NCBI GenBank assembly: GCA_015062585.1
Contig: SUUJ01000006.1
Coordinates: 17,471 to 81,470, forward strand
DNA from: Alphaproteobacteria bacterium
GTDB lineage: Bacteria > Pseudomonadota > Alphaproteobacteria > RF32 > CAG-239
Length of the DNA stretch: 64,000 nucleotides
Direction: 5' to 3'
The notes beneath the pieces were generated by a model, which searched no databases, was not told where the DNA came from, and worked only from the letters and a program-made list of their open reading frames with translations. Shown here in pieces: positions 10,413 to 19,073 of the stretch (positions are counted from its first letter, which is position 1; every line of letters begins with the position of its first letter). The translations under genes and the position numbers were made by a program.

Positions 10413-11171
10413 ATGGCTAGAAAGATGTTAATCGCCGGAAACTGGAAAATGAACGGTTTGAGCGCAGATAGTATTGCTTTGGCAACAGAAATCAAAGCAG
10501 CAGTAAAATCTAAGAAAAGAAATTGTGAATTTTTGGTTTGTCCGCCTTTTACAATGCTTGCTACAGTTAAAAAAGCTTTGCGCGGAGTAAAAGTTGCTTT
10601 GGGTGCACAAGATTGTCATTTCAATGAAAAGGGTGCTCATACCGGTGATGTAAGCCCGCTGATGTTAACAGATTTGGGTTGTTCTTATGTGATTTTGGGA
10701 CACTCGGAGCGCAGAGCTGATCATGGCGAATCGAATGAATTAGTTTGCAAAAAAGCAATTGCTGCCAATAAAGCCGGTCTTAAAACAGTTATTTGTATCG
10801 GCGAGACATTGGAGCAACGCGATAGAGGCGAAACAGTTGATGTTTGTAAAAATCAGGTTTTAGGTTCAGTTCCTGCTGATGCAACCGCGTTGAATACGGT
10901 TATTGCTTATGAGCCAGTTTGGGCTATCGGTACAGGTAAAACCCCGACAGCTGCAGATGTTGAAGAAGTTCATGCTCAGGTTAGAAAAGTTTTGGCTAAA
11001 AAATTGGGTAAGGCTCAAGCCAACAAAATGCGTATTTTGTACGGCGGTTCGGTGAAGCCGGCAAATGCCAAAGAATTTTTGTCTTTGCCTGATGTTGATG
11101 GTGCTTTAATCGGTGGTGCAAGCTTGAAATCGACTGATTTTATGGCTATTGCAGATAACGCCGCTTGCTAA
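10413..11171 (+). CDS. tpiA: Triose-phosphate isomerase
   Basis: Interconverts dihydroxyacetone phosphate and glyceraldehyde 3-phosphate. All catalytic residues are visible in the 252-residue product: Lys12 in GNWKMNG, His97 in ILGHSERR, Glu167 in AYEPVWAIGTG, with the phosphate loop YGGSVKPAN near the end. The ATG at 10413 is preferred because AAGGA at 10401-10405 sits 7 bases before it; an in-frame ATG at 10374 would add a 13-residue hydrophobic leader not seen in the family. secG follows 32 bases downstream. Confidence 0.96.
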   Translation: MARKMLIAGNWKMNGLSADSIALATEIKAAVKSKKRNCEFLVCPPFTMLATVKKALRGVKVALGAQDCHFNEKGAHTGDVSPLMLTDLGCSYVILGHSERRADHGESNELVCKKAIAANKAGLKTVICIGETLEQRDRGETVDVCKNQVLGSVPADATALNTVIAYEPVWAIGTGKTPTAADVEEVHAQVRKVLAKKLGKAQANKMRILYGGSVKPANAKEFLSLPDVDGALIGGASLKSTDFMAIADNAAC

Positions 11172-11203
11172 TATAAATTTGAATTAAAAAAAGGAATAAA
11201 AAA

Positions 11204-11530
11204 ATGGGTACATTGTTATTGGTTGTACATTTAATGGTTTGTATATTTTTGGTTGCCTGCATTTTGATGCAACGCTCAACCGGTGGTGCTTTGGACGGAC
11301 TTGGCGGAGGTTCGGGTGCTTCGAGCTTTTTGTCAGCTCGCGGTACAGGAAATTTGTTGACCAGAACAACGGCTATTTTGGCAACATTGTTGTTCATTAC
11401 AAGTATTTCGCTTGCGTTATATTATAGAGGTCAAGCAAAACCTACAGCTTCTTTGGTTGATAAAGCAGCTCAAGAACAAACTGTTCCGGATGCGCCAAAA
11501 GCTCCGGTGGTTCCGACGGCAGAAAAATAA
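11204..11530 (+). CDS. secG: Preprotein translocase subunit SecG
   Basis: Small subunit of the SecYEG channel. The 108-residue product has two membrane helices (about 3-22 and 55-75) joined by the SecG loop LMQRSTGGALDGLGGGSGASSFLSARG, whose Gly/Ser-rich sequence is diagnostic; the C-terminal tail is Ala/Pro-rich. AAAAGGAATA precedes the ATG. It sits between tpiA and pyrG, the normal alphaproteobacterial position. Confidence 0.93.
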   Translation: MGTLLLVVHLMVCIFLVACILMQRSTGGALDGLGGGSGASSFLSARGTGNLLTRTTAILATLLFITSISLALYYRGQAKPTASLVDKAAQEQTVPDAPKAPVVPTAEK

Positions 11531-11559
11531 TGAAAAATTTAATTATGAAATAAACGACT

Positions 11560-11600
11560 AAAGGCATCTTCTTTTAATGAATTAAGGAAGATGCCTTTAT
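11560..11600 (+). terminator. Hairpin between secG and pyrG (probable terminator or attenuator)
   Basis: A 12-bp perfect stem (AAAGGCATCTTC / GAAGATGCCTTT) with a 15-base loop. The T-run after it is short, so it may only partly stop tpiA-secG transcripts and let some reach pyrG. Confidence 0.6.
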
Positions 11601-11633
11601 CACTTTTAAGAATATTGAACGAAGGTAGTATAA

Positions 11634-13271
11634 ATGTCTGAAAATACAAAATTTATATTTATAACAGGTGGTGTTGTTTCATCTTTGGGAAAAGGTTTGG
11701 CTTCGGCTTCATTGGCTTCGCTGTTACAAGCCAGAGGATTTAAAGTCAGAATGAGAAAGCTTGATCCGTATCTTAATGTTGATCCGGGTACAATGAGTCC
11801 ATATCAGCATGGCGAGGTTTTTGTAACCGATGATGGTGCTGAAACAGACTTGGATTTGGGACACTATGAAAGATTTTCCGGGGTACCATGTCGCAAAACA
11901 GACAGTATTACAACCGGTAAAATTTATCAAAGAGTGATTGATAAAGAGCGCCATGGTGATTATTTGGGGGCTACTATTCAAGTTATTCCGCATGTTACAA
12001 ACGAGATTAAAGATTTTATTTTGTCTGATATTACCGATGAAGATTTTGTTTTGTGTGAAATCGGCGGAACAGTCGGTGATATTGAAGGCCAGCCTTATTT
12101 AGAAGCTATTCGTCAGGTGGCTTATGAATTAGGTCGTGAACGCTCGATGTTTATTCATGTTACATTGTTGCCCTATATTCCGACTGCCGGAGAATTGAAA
12201 ACAAAACCGACACAACACTCGGTTAAAAAATTGCAAGAATATGGTATTCAACCGGATATGCTATTGTGTCGTTCGCAAATGGAAATACCGCAAAATGAAA
12301 AACGCAAAATTGCGCTGTTTTGCAATATCAGAGAAGAAAATGTTATTACGGCATTGGATGCTTCGAGTATTTATCAAGTGCCGATTGCTTATGCTAAAGA
12401 GGGAATGGGACGCCAAGTCTGTCGTCACTTTAATATTCCGACTTCTGATAATTTGGACTTGTCAAAATGGGAAAATATATTGGAAAATATCAGACACCCT
12501 GAAGGAGAGGTCAGAATTGCCGTTGTAGGTAAATATACTCAATTATTGGAAGCGTATAAGTCGCTTAATGAAGCTTTGACACACGGTGGTATTGCCAATA
12601 AGTACAAGGTTAAGGTTAAGTGGGTTGATTCGGAATTGTTGGAAAAAGAACCGGTTGAGAATCATCTTAATGATGTGAGTGCAATTTTGGTTCCGGGCGG
12701 ATTTGGACAACGCGGTACCGAAGGCAAAATTAACGCTATTAAATATGCCAGAGAGCATAAAATTCCGTTTTTGGGAATTTGCTTGGGTATGCAAATGGCG
12801 GTTATTGAAACGATGCGCAATGTAGCCGGTATCAAAAATGCCGGTACGACCGAATTTGGCAGTGATTGCGAACCGGTTGTGGGTTTGATGACCGAATGGG
12901 ATAAAGAAGGTGCTAAACAAGTTAGAACCAAAGATGGTGATTTGGGCGGAACTATGCGTTTGGGAGCGTATGAATGCAAATTGGAACCTAATTCTTTGGC
13001 TTATAAAGTTTATGGAAAAGAAATTATTTCTGAACGCCATCGTCACAGATACGAGGTTAATATGAATTATGCCGATGCTTTGCGTCGTTCGGGAATGAAT
13101 ATTTCGGGTAAATCGCCGGACGGAAAATTGCCGGAAATTGTGGAAATCAAAGAACATCCTTGGTTTTTGGCTGTTCAGTTCCACCCGGAATTGAAATCTA
13201 AACCGTTTGATCCGTCACCGATATTTGTTTCTTTTGTAAGAGCCGCTATTGAAAAAAGCAGACTAATATAA
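11634..13271 (+). CDS. pyrG: CTP synthase
   Basis: Converts UTP to CTP with ATP and glutamine. The 545-residue length is standard. The N-terminal synthetase domain begins with [20 protein letters not shown] and contains [23 protein letters not shown]. The C-terminal class I glutamine amidotransferase has its nucleophile at Cys383 in LGICLGMQ and the His-Glu pair in QFHPEL near residue 518. GAAGGTAG lies just before the ATG. Identification is firm. Confidence 0.97.
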   Translation: MSENTKFIFITGGVVSSLGKGLASASLASLLQARGFKVRMRKLDPYLNVDPGTMSPYQHGEVFVTDDGAETDLDLGHYERFSGVPCRKTDSITTGKIYQRVIDKERHGDYLGATIQVIPHVTNEIKDFILSDITDEDFVLCEIGGTVGDIEGQPYLEAIRQVAYELGRERSMFIHVTLLPYIPTAGELKTKPTQHSVKKLQEYGIQPDMLLCRSQMEIPQNEKRKIALFCNIREENVITALDASSIYQVPIAYAKEGMGRQVCRHFNIPTSDNLDLSKWENILENIRHPEGEVRIAVVGKYTQLLEAYKSLNEALTHGGIANKYKVKVKWVDSELLEKEPVENHLNDVSAILVPGGFGQRGTEGKINAIKYAREHKIPFLGICLGMQMAVIETMRNVAGIKNAGTTEFGSDCEPVVGLMTEWDKEGAKQVRTKDGDLGGTMRLGAYECKLEPNSLAYKVYGKEIISERHRHRYEVNMNYADALRRSGMNISGKSPDGKLPEIVEIKEHPWFLAVQFHPELKSKPFDPSPIFVSFVRAAIEKSRLI

Positions 13272-13298
13272 TATAAATATATTAGGATTTTATATTAT

Positions 13299-13847
13299 AT
13301 GAAAAAATTTTTGTTTGTTTTGATTTGTGTTTGTTTATATGCAAGCAACTCGAAAGCTTTATCTTTTTCGGAATGGAAAGACAAGTTTTTGGATGAGGTT
13401 GGTGCTGTCTGGCGTTCGGATCATTATGATGCCTATATTCCTTTTTATGCTTGGCATAACCGCTTGGCTTATGATGATGAACATATTGCAAAATATAATG
13501 AAAATGCTTTCGGTTTCGGTTTGGGAAAATCAATATATGATGAAAAAGGTAATTGGTATGGTTTGTATGCCTTTGCCTTTAAGGATTCAAACTCAAAATT
13601 GGAAACGGTTGCCGGTTTTGCCTATCAAAAAAATTGGCGTATCGGTTGTAGTGAAGATTGGAAGGTTGGAATAGGTTATACTTTGGGTATGACACAGCGT
13701 GAAGAATATGCATATATTCCGATACCAATGCCTTTGCCGATTATCGGTATTGAATATAAAAATATAGCCTTACAGGCGGCATATGTTCCGGGATTGAAAA
13801 ATTTTGGCAATGTGGCTCTGTTTTGGCTTAGGGTTAGATTGTATTAA
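13299..13847 (+). CDS. pagP: Lipid A palmitoyltransferase PagP
   Basis: Outer-membrane beta-barrel enzyme that moves palmitate from a phospholipid to lipid A, giving resistance to cationic peptides in enteric bacteria. The 182-residue product has a Sec signal peptide (about 1-20), then HYDAYIPFYAWHNRLAYD, YNENAFGFGLGKS and GLYAFAFKDS, all matching PagP. The catalytic triad equivalents are His53, Asp96 and Ser97, and the C-terminus is an amphipathic strand ending in an aromatic residue as barrels do. A bidirectional terminator follows. PagP is scattered outside gammaproteobacteria, so horizontal acquisition is possible. Confidence 0.93.
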   Translation: MKKFLFVLICVCLYASNSKALSFSEWKDKFLDEVGAVWRSDHYDAYIPFYAWHNRLAYDDEHIAKYNENAFGFGLGKSIYDEKGNWYGLYAFAFKDSNSKLETVAGFAYQKNWRIGCSEDWKVGIGYTLGMTQREEYAYIPIPMPLPIIGIEYKNIALQAAYVPGLKNFGNVALFWLRVRLY

Positions 13848-13878
13848 AAAAGGTCTGCTTTCAGGGCAGACCTTTTTT
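13848..13878. terminator. Terminator between pagP and the convergent unknown gene
   Basis: Stem AAAAAGGTCTGC / GCAGACCTTTTT with a short loop, flanked by A and T runs, so it can work in both directions. Confidence 0.88.
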
Positions 13879-13894
13879 AATAGTTGGGGCTAAA

Positions 13895-14278
13895 TTACAC
13901 TTCATACTTTAACCATGAGTTTTGCTGTTTTGCCAAAAGCCATGCTTTTTTACAAAATTCATCATACTTTTCCTGTGCGGTGTCTATTTCCTTTTGGTTC
14001 AGTACGGTGGTGATTTTTTTCACCTTTTTGGGACAGAATATCTGTCTCAATTTGTTGGTGAAAGTATCAACGACTTTGGTTTCAAGATTTCTTTTTGGCA
14101 CATCAGGACACTCTAATAAAGTTATTCCTTGAATAGGTGGAGTGGGCTCACTTCGAAGACCTCGACCATTTTCGTCATAAATCTTTACATAAACAGTTAG
14201 TTCACCGTTAACTCTGTTTCCTTGAAGGAACGCAACTCCTTCGTTAATTTGTTTGCGTGCAAGTAAGATGTTGTTCAT
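13895..14278 (-). CDS. Unknown 127-residue protein
   Basis: I do not recognise this protein. It has no signal peptide or membrane segment; the first half reads as beta-rich (GELTVYVKIYDENGRGL, then PTPPIQGITLLECP) and the second half as a basic helix (KKVKKITTVLNQKEIDTAQEKYDEF). The leader before the ATG is A/T-only and lacks a Shine-Dalgarno sequence, as in several other unknown genes of this window. It converges on pagP across a shared terminator and ends 190 bases from tRNA-Leu. It is likely a real gene, since the frame is uninterrupted and has balanced composition. Confidence 0.55.
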   Translation of the reverse strand: MNNILLARKQINEGVAFLQGNRVNGELTVYVKIYDENGRGLRSEPTPPIQGITLLECPDVPKRNLETKVVDTFTNKLRQIFCPKKVKKITTVLNQKEIDTAQEKYDEFCKKAWLLAKQQNSWLKYEV

Positions 14279-14412
14279 AATTTATTTTTTAATTGTTATA
14301 ACTATATTTGATTATGAAAAGAAGTATATCACAAATTTGGAGGGTATGCAATAGTTTTTTGTCAAAAAATGTCTAAATAAGATAAAAAATATGATACGGA
14401 TAAAAAAAATGC

Positions 14413-14439
14413 TTGATTATTTTTTTATTGTGCTATATC
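14413..14439 (+). promoter_or_regulatory. Promoter of tRNA-Leu
   Basis: TTGATT and TATATC are 15 bases apart, about 30 bases upstream of the tRNA. The spacing is slightly short, so this is a reasonable but not perfect call. Confidence 0.45.
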
Positions 14440-14467
14440 AATAGCGACAGCTTTATTGAAAGTGCGA

Positions 14468-14554
14468 GCGGCCATGGCGGAATTGGTAGACGCGTAACGT
14501 TGAGGTCGTTATGGGAGGTTTCCCGTGAAGGTTCAAGTCCTTTTGGCCGCACCA
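14468..14554 (+). tRNA. tRNA-Leu (anticodon GAG)
   Basis: Acceptor arm GCGGCCA / TGGCCGC, encoded CCA at 14552-14554, anticodon stem TAACG / CGTTA with loop TTGAGGT (anticodon 14502-14504), a long variable arm typical of leucine tRNAs, and the T arm GGTTCAAGTCC. The length is 87 bases. Confidence 0.96.
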
Positions 14555-14640
14555 AATAAAGCTTTTTTTATGTTTGACGGAGTTGCCATCGATTTAATTT
14601 GTTATATTTTTCAATATATTATCAGAGGAGGTTAAAGCCA

Positions 14641-15594
14641 ATGTTTAAAGTTTGTAAAACTGACGCCAATCAAAAACTGATTAAATTGAAAAAGAATCGA
14701 TTATATGCAGGCTCTTGGATAAATGTTATCAATCCCAGCGGTGAAGAATTGGAAAAAATTGCTTCTTGGATAAAGTGGGATGTTGATATATTAAAATCTT
14801 CTTTGGATATTGATGAACGCTCGCGCATAGAACATGAAGACAAAAACTTTATGGTAATTATCAATCTTCCTTTGCTGGATGATGAGGGCCAATTTGATAC
14901 TTTGCCTTGTTCGATGGTATTTACTCCTAAAAATATGGTAACTTTATGTTCAAGAGAAAACCGAATTATCGGTTCGTTTACTAAGGCTACGGCCAATACT
15001 TTTGATACCAAAAATCCAACTAAAATGTTGCTTAGTATTCTGTATAAGGTAACACAATTTTATTTGCGTTATTTAAAAATAATCAATCGCAAAACCGAGA
15101 GTATTGAATATAGTTTGCGTAATACTACCAATAACAAAGAGCTTTTTCAGCTAATGGAAATCCAAAAATCTTTGGTGTATTTTACAACAGCCTTGCGTGA
15201 TAATCAGCTTGTTTTACAAAAGCTTATTCGTATGGTAAAGGCTAAAACAATCAATCCTATTTTGGCTTTTAGCGAAGATGACATTGATATGTTGGAAGAT
15301 ATTATGATTGAAAATAAACAAGCTATTGAAATGGTTGATATGCACCGTACTATTTTGGAAAGTATGATGGACGGATTTGCTTCGGTTATTAACAATAATG
15401 TTAACCAGGTTATGAAATTTTTGGCGGCAATTACCATTATCTTGTCAATACCGACAATGCTGGCAAGTTTTTGGGGAATGAATGTGAGTTTGCCGTTACA
15501 AAACAATAACTTAGGATTTTGGTATGTGATTGCAATATCGACAATTTTGACTGTTTTGGTTATATTGTTTTTCCGCAAGAAAAAAATGTTTTAA
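14641..15594 (+). CDS. corA: CorA-family divalent cation (Mg2+/Co2+) channel
   Basis: Pentameric inner-membrane channel for Mg2+ and related ions. The 317-residue product has the large cytoplasmic N-terminal domain and two C-terminal membrane helices. The first ends in FWGMN, the GMN selectivity signature, and a basic KKKMF tail follows the second. AGGAGG at 14626-14631 fixes the start at 14641; the longer frame from 14599 has no such site. It stands alone between tRNA-Leu and lspA. Confidence 0.92.
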   Translation: MFKVCKTDANQKLIKLKKNRLYAGSWINVINPSGEELEKIASWIKWDVDILKSSLDIDERSRIEHEDKNFMVIINLPLLDDEGQFDTLPCSMVFTPKNMVTLCSRENRIIGSFTKATANTFDTKNPTKMLLSILYKVTQFYLRYLKIINRKTESIEYSLRNTTNNKELFQLMEIQKSLVYFTTALRDNQLVLQKLIRMVKAKTINPILAFSEDDIDMLEDIMIENKQAIEMVDMHRTILESMMDGFASVINNNVNQVMKFLAAITIILSIPTMLASFWGMNVSLPLQNNNLGFWYVIAISTILTVLVILFFRKKKMF

Positions 15595-15657
15595 TTTTGC
15601 TTCATTTTTTGTGAGTATCTTTGAAGGTCAACTTGTGATGAAATCATTTTTGGCTTA

Positions 15658-16179
15658 ATGTTTTCGGTATGTGAAATATTATGCTTAAGAAAGGTTTTTA
15701 AAGTGTTGTTGGGATTGATTGTCGCCGGTGTTATAATTATAGCTGATCAGCTTAGTAAATATTATATTTTGCATCATTTTTTGGGGCTTAATTCTTATGT
15801 TAATTTCGGCGATTATTTTAATGTTGTAAGAGCATGGAATACCGGAGTTAGCTTTTCGATGTTTAACAACTACGGTAATGTTGGGGCTTATGTGCTTTCG
15901 GCTGTCGCTATTGCTGTTGTGATAGCATTGTTTGTTTGGTTGAAATCAGAAAAAAACAAGCTTATGCAAGTCGCTTTGGGTATGATTATGGGCGGAGCAT
16001 TAGGTAATGTTATCGACAGATTGCGCTTGGGTGCAGTATTTGATTTTTTGGATTTTCATATCGGAGAAAGTCATTGGCCGGCATTTAATGTAGCCGATAG
16101 TTTTATTTGTATCGGTGCCGGTTTGATTGTATTGTCGGCAATTATTACAAAAATGGAAAAAGAAGAGAGTGCAAAATGA
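15658..16179 (+). CDS. lspA: Lipoprotein signal peptidase (signal peptidase II)
   Basis: Inner-membrane aspartyl protease that cleaves prolipoprotein signal peptides. Four membrane helices are visible, and the two catalytic aspartates lie in GNVIDRLR and FNVADSFI, with the WNTGVSFSMF motif between them. The start is uncertain: the ATG at 15658 has no clear ribosome site, while a GTG at 15703, 8 bases after AAGAAAGG, would remove 15 residues but also the basic LRKVFK segment expected before helix 1. It overlaps the next gene by 4 bases (ATGA), and RlpA and other lipoproteins here are likely substrates. Confidence 0.93.
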   Translation: MFSVCEILCLRKVFKVLLGLIVAGVIIIADQLSKYYILHHFLGLNSYVNFGDYFNVVRAWNTGVSFSMFNNYGNVGAYVLSAVAIAVVIALFVWLKSEKNKLMQVALGMIMGGALGNVIDRLRLGAVFDFLDFHIGESHWPAFNVADSFICIGAGLIVLSAIITKMEKEESAK

Positions 16180-16331
16180 GATTGCTATCAATTTTTTGTT
16201 TACTAGGTTTACTCGCAGGATGTTCGAATATCAGAAAAGAAGATTTGGGATTGGCCAGATTGTCACCAAATGAAAAAGTTGTAGAACAAAGAACACCCTT
16301 GGTTTTTCCAAAGCATATAAATGAACAATAA
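16176..16331 (+). CDS. Short DUF3035 (BamF-like) lipoprotein
   Basis: A 51-residue lipoprotein starting in the ATGA overlap with lspA. The signal peptide ends in the lipobox LLAGC, with the lipidated cysteine at about residue 15. The mature part ends SPNEKVVEQRTPLVFPKHI, which matches the core of DUF3035 proteins (P-D/N-E-x-x-V-V-x-R-x-P-L-x-x-P). DUF3035 includes BamF of the alphaproteobacterial outer-membrane assembly complex and typically follows lspA and precedes M16 peptidases, as here. It is much shorter than the usual 100-200 residues, so only the core motif remains. Confidence 0.72.
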   Translation: MRLLSIFCLLGLLAGCSNIRKEDLGLARLSPNEKVVEQRTPLVFPKHINEQ

Positions 16332-16344
16332 ACAGGTTTGTAAG

Positions 16345-17667
16345 ATGATAAAAAAACTTTTTTTGATAATGATTTGTTTGGTTGTATCGATTAGTGATAC
16401 AAATGCAAAAACATTTGCAATGGAAGAGTTTTTCTTAAATAACGGTATGCAGGTTGTGGTGATTGAAAATCACAAAGCGCCGATTGTAAAGCATATGGTA
16501 TTTTATAAGGTAGGGGCTGTTGATGAGCCGAGAGGAAAGGGCGGTCTTGCTCATTTGTTGGAACATTTGATGTTTCGCGGAACAAAAAAAGTAAAAGGAC
16601 AAGAATTTAACAGAATAATGGAACAAAACGGTGCCGAAAGTAATGCATTTACTTCGCAAGATGTTACGGCATACCATCAGTTTTTGGATATATCACGACT
16701 TGAGTTGGCAATGTTTTTGGAAGCTGACAGAATGAAAAATTTGAAAATATCCGATAGTGATTTTGAAACGGAAAGGGATATTGTTTTTCAGGAAAGAAAA
16801 CAAAGAGTTGATAACAATCCTTCAGCAAAATTTTATGAAATGGTAAGGCGAGCATTGTGGGGTAATCATCCTTATGGAAATCCTGTTACCGGACTTGACG
16901 ATGAAATTAAAAATTTGAGTAGAAAAGATGCTGTCGAATTTTATGAAAAATATTATTCGCCCAATAATGCGGTTTTGGTATTGTCCGGTGATATAAAAGT
17001 CGATGAAGCAAAGCGTTTGGCTGAGAAATATTATGGTAATCTCAAACCGGTTGAGTTTGAAAGAACAAAAATTGATGATTTGCCGAAGAATTTTGAAATA
17101 AGATTGAAGACCAAAATGGATGAAGTGAAACTAGGACGCTTGATAAAAATGATGGTGGTGCCGTCGTTTATTCAAGATAAAAACAAAGCTTATGCGTTGG
17201 AGGTATTGAGCGAATATTTATCACAGGATGAAAATTCGCCACTATATCAAAAATTGGTTGCAAGTGACAAAAAAGCATTAAATGTCAGCGCATATTATGA
17301 CGGTATCAGTCGCAGTTTTGCAAGCTTTGTTTTTAGCGCCGTTCCGGTTGATAAGCCTGATAAAAATTTTGAAAAGGCGATAGAAAAAGCTTGGAAATTT
17401 GCAATAGAAAAGCTTGATGAAAAAGAGTTGGAAAAAACTAAGCAAAAAATGTTGTCTGATTTGGTTTATATGAAAGATAATCCTTCTACTTTGGCGCAAA
17501 CAGCAGGTTGGATGGCCGCGTCAGGTGTCGGTATAGATGAATTGCAAAACTATGAAAATAATATAAAAAATGTGTCGCTGAATGATGTAAAAAATGTGGC
17601 TGATTTTGTGTGGAATAAGGCACCGAAAGCAACAGGTGTTTTAGAGGCCGGAGGAGATGTCAGATGA
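16345..17667 (+). CDS. M16-family zinc metallopeptidase (active subunit)
   Basis: Periplasmic or secreted zinc peptidase related to PqqL, pitrilysin and mitochondrial processing peptidase. The 440-residue product has a signal peptide (MIKKLFLIMICLVVSISDTNA) and the inverted zinc motif HLLEH at residues 70-74, followed by the conserved LMFRGT. An upstream ATG at 16321 in the same frame would put eight polar residues before the signal peptide, so the ATG at 16345 is preferred. It overlaps the next gene by 4 bases (ATGA), and the two probably form a heterodimer of active and inactive halves. Confidence 0.9.
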   Translation: MIKKLFLIMICLVVSISDTNAKTFAMEEFFLNNGMQVVVIENHKAPIVKHMVFYKVGAVDEPRGKGGLAHLLEHLMFRGTKKVKGQEFNRIMEQNGAESNAFTSQDVTAYHQFLDISRLELAMFLEADRMKNLKISDSDFETERDIVFQERKQRVDNNPSAKFYEMVRRALWGNHPYGNPVTGLDDEIKNLSRKDAVEFYEKYYSPNNAVLVLSGDIKVDEAKRLAEKYYGNLKPVEFERTKIDDLPKNFEIRLKTKMDEVKLGRLIKMMVVPSFIQDKNKAYALEVLSEYLSQDENSPLYQKLVASDKKALNVSAYYDGISRSFASFVFSAVPVDKPDKNFEKAIEKAWKFAIEKLDEKELEKTKQKMLSDLVYMKDNPSTLAQTAGWMAASGVGIDELQNYENNIKNVSLNDVKNVADFVWNKAPKATGVLEAGGDVR

Positions 17668-19058
17668 GCAGACGACCGATATATATGAGAAATAAAAATA
17701 ATCCGTTTGTAATAATTGTATTGCTAATTGTTTTGGTTGGGCTTGTTTATAAGTACAACAGTAGCTTTTCTTTGCAAAATTTGGTTAAAAATTCAGAGCT
17801 GACCGGCAGAGTGTTTAGCGGAAATGTTGAGGAAATTATTTCTCCGAAATCACAAATAAAAGCCTATTATATGCAGCAAAATGAAGTGCCGATTGTGGCA
17901 ATAAGCTTTATGTTTGCCAATAGCGGTTCGGCATATGATGAAACAGGAAAAAAGGGTATTGCTACTTTGTTTGCTTCGACTGTCAAAGATGGAACATTTA
18001 ATAAATCGGCTGATGTAATCAGAGATGAAATGGGAACAAAAGGAATTGTAATTTCTTTCGACAGTTCAAAAGACAGTATAAGCGGAAGCTTGGTTGCACC
18101 AAAAGAAAACCTGACAGATGCCGTGGCGATGTTAAGAGATATTTTAACTAAGCCGAAATTTGAAAAAAAATATTTGGAAATAGCTAAAGCTCAGGTAATA
18201 AAATCTTTGGAAGTGGAAAAAGAAACTCCGGCTAAAGAGCTGGGGCTGGCCAATGATAGATTGGTTTTCGGTGAACATGAATATTCGCAAAACCCGTTAG
18301 GAAGCAAGCAAGATATAAAAAATATCACACAAGGTGATTTGAGAAAATTTACTCAAAACAAGTTGGCAAAAGATAATTTGTATGTCGGTGTTGCCGGTGA
18401 TTTGACTAAAGATGATGCCGGATATGTGATTGATGAAATTTTTGGCGGTTTGCAAAATAAGAACAACGGCAAAAAAATCGCTGATGCGGTGTTAGATTTG
18501 GAGCAACCGGTTTTAAAAATAAATCGAGAAGACGGACAAAATATTGTTGTGTTTACAACAAAAGGAACTTGCAGAAAATGTGAAGATTTTTATCCGTTGT
18601 ATGTAGCAAATTATATTTTTGGCGGAGCCGGGCTTAATTCAAAATTGAACCAGAAAATAAGAGAAAAAGAAGGTCTTACTTATGGCGGTTATTCATCTAT
18701 GATTTTGACGGATAAAGCTAATTTATTAACAATAGGATTTTCTACTACAAAAGACAATTTTGAAAAAGCAGTTGCGATGTTTAAGTCTGAATGGAAAAAT
18801 TATGCGCAAAACGGTTTTAGCAAAGAAGATGTAGAATTTGCCAAAGATTATCTGATTGCTTCGTATAATTTGCGATTTGCTTCAATTTTGGGAATTGCCG
18901 ATATGTTGGTAATGCAACAAAAATTTGATTTGGGGTTAGATTTTTTACAAAAACGCAACTCTTATGTAAAAAATGTGACATTGGAAGATGTCAATAAGGC
19001 CGCAAATAAATATTTTACAGACAAAATGCTACAAGCACAAATAGGAACTTTTAATTAA
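17664..19058 (+). CDS. M16-family peptidase-like protein (catalytically inactive partner)
   Basis: A 464-residue second M16 protein with an N-terminal membrane anchor (about residues 14-32) instead of a cleaved signal. The place of the HxxEH motif reads KKGIATLFASTVKDGT, so zinc ligands are absent. The C-terminal half keeps the R/Y region of the family (GLNSKLNQKIREKEGLTYGGYS), which in dimeric M16 enzymes completes the partner's substrate site. The four-base overlap with the active subunit supports a 1:1 complex. Substrates are unknown. Confidence 0.88.
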   Translation: MSRRPIYMRNKNNPFVIIVLLIVLVGLVYKYNSSFSLQNLVKNSELTGRVFSGNVEEIISPKSQIKAYYMQQNEVPIVAISFMFANSGSAYDETGKKGIATLFASTVKDGTFNKSADVIRDEMGTKGIVISFDSSKDSISGSLVAPKENLTDAVAMLRDILTKPKFEKKYLEIAKAQVIKSLEVEKETPAKELGLANDRLVFGEHEYSQNPLGSKQDIKNITQGDLRKFTQNKLAKDNLYVGVAGDLTKDDAGYVIDEIFGGLQNKNNGKKIADAVLDLEQPVLKINREDGQNIVVFTTKGTCRKCEDFYPLYVANYIFGGAGLNSKLNQKIREKEGLTYGGYSSMILTDKANLLTIGFSTTKDNFEKAVAMFKSEWKNYAQNGFSKEDVEFAKDYLIASYNLRFASILGIADMLVMQQKFDLGLDFLQKRNSYVKNVTLEDVNKAANKYFTDKMLQAQIGTFN

Positions 19059-19073
19059 AAGGGGTGAACTTAA

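Noticed and set aside
12543..13184. Long minus-strand ORF (213 codons) opposite pyrG
   Set aside because: Antisense to a conserved enzyme; composition (Phe, Arg, Ile rich) is that of a shadow frame.
13282..13533. Minus-strand ORF opposite pagP
   Set aside because: It lies wholly inside a confident gene on the other strand and has no ribosome site; frame shadow.
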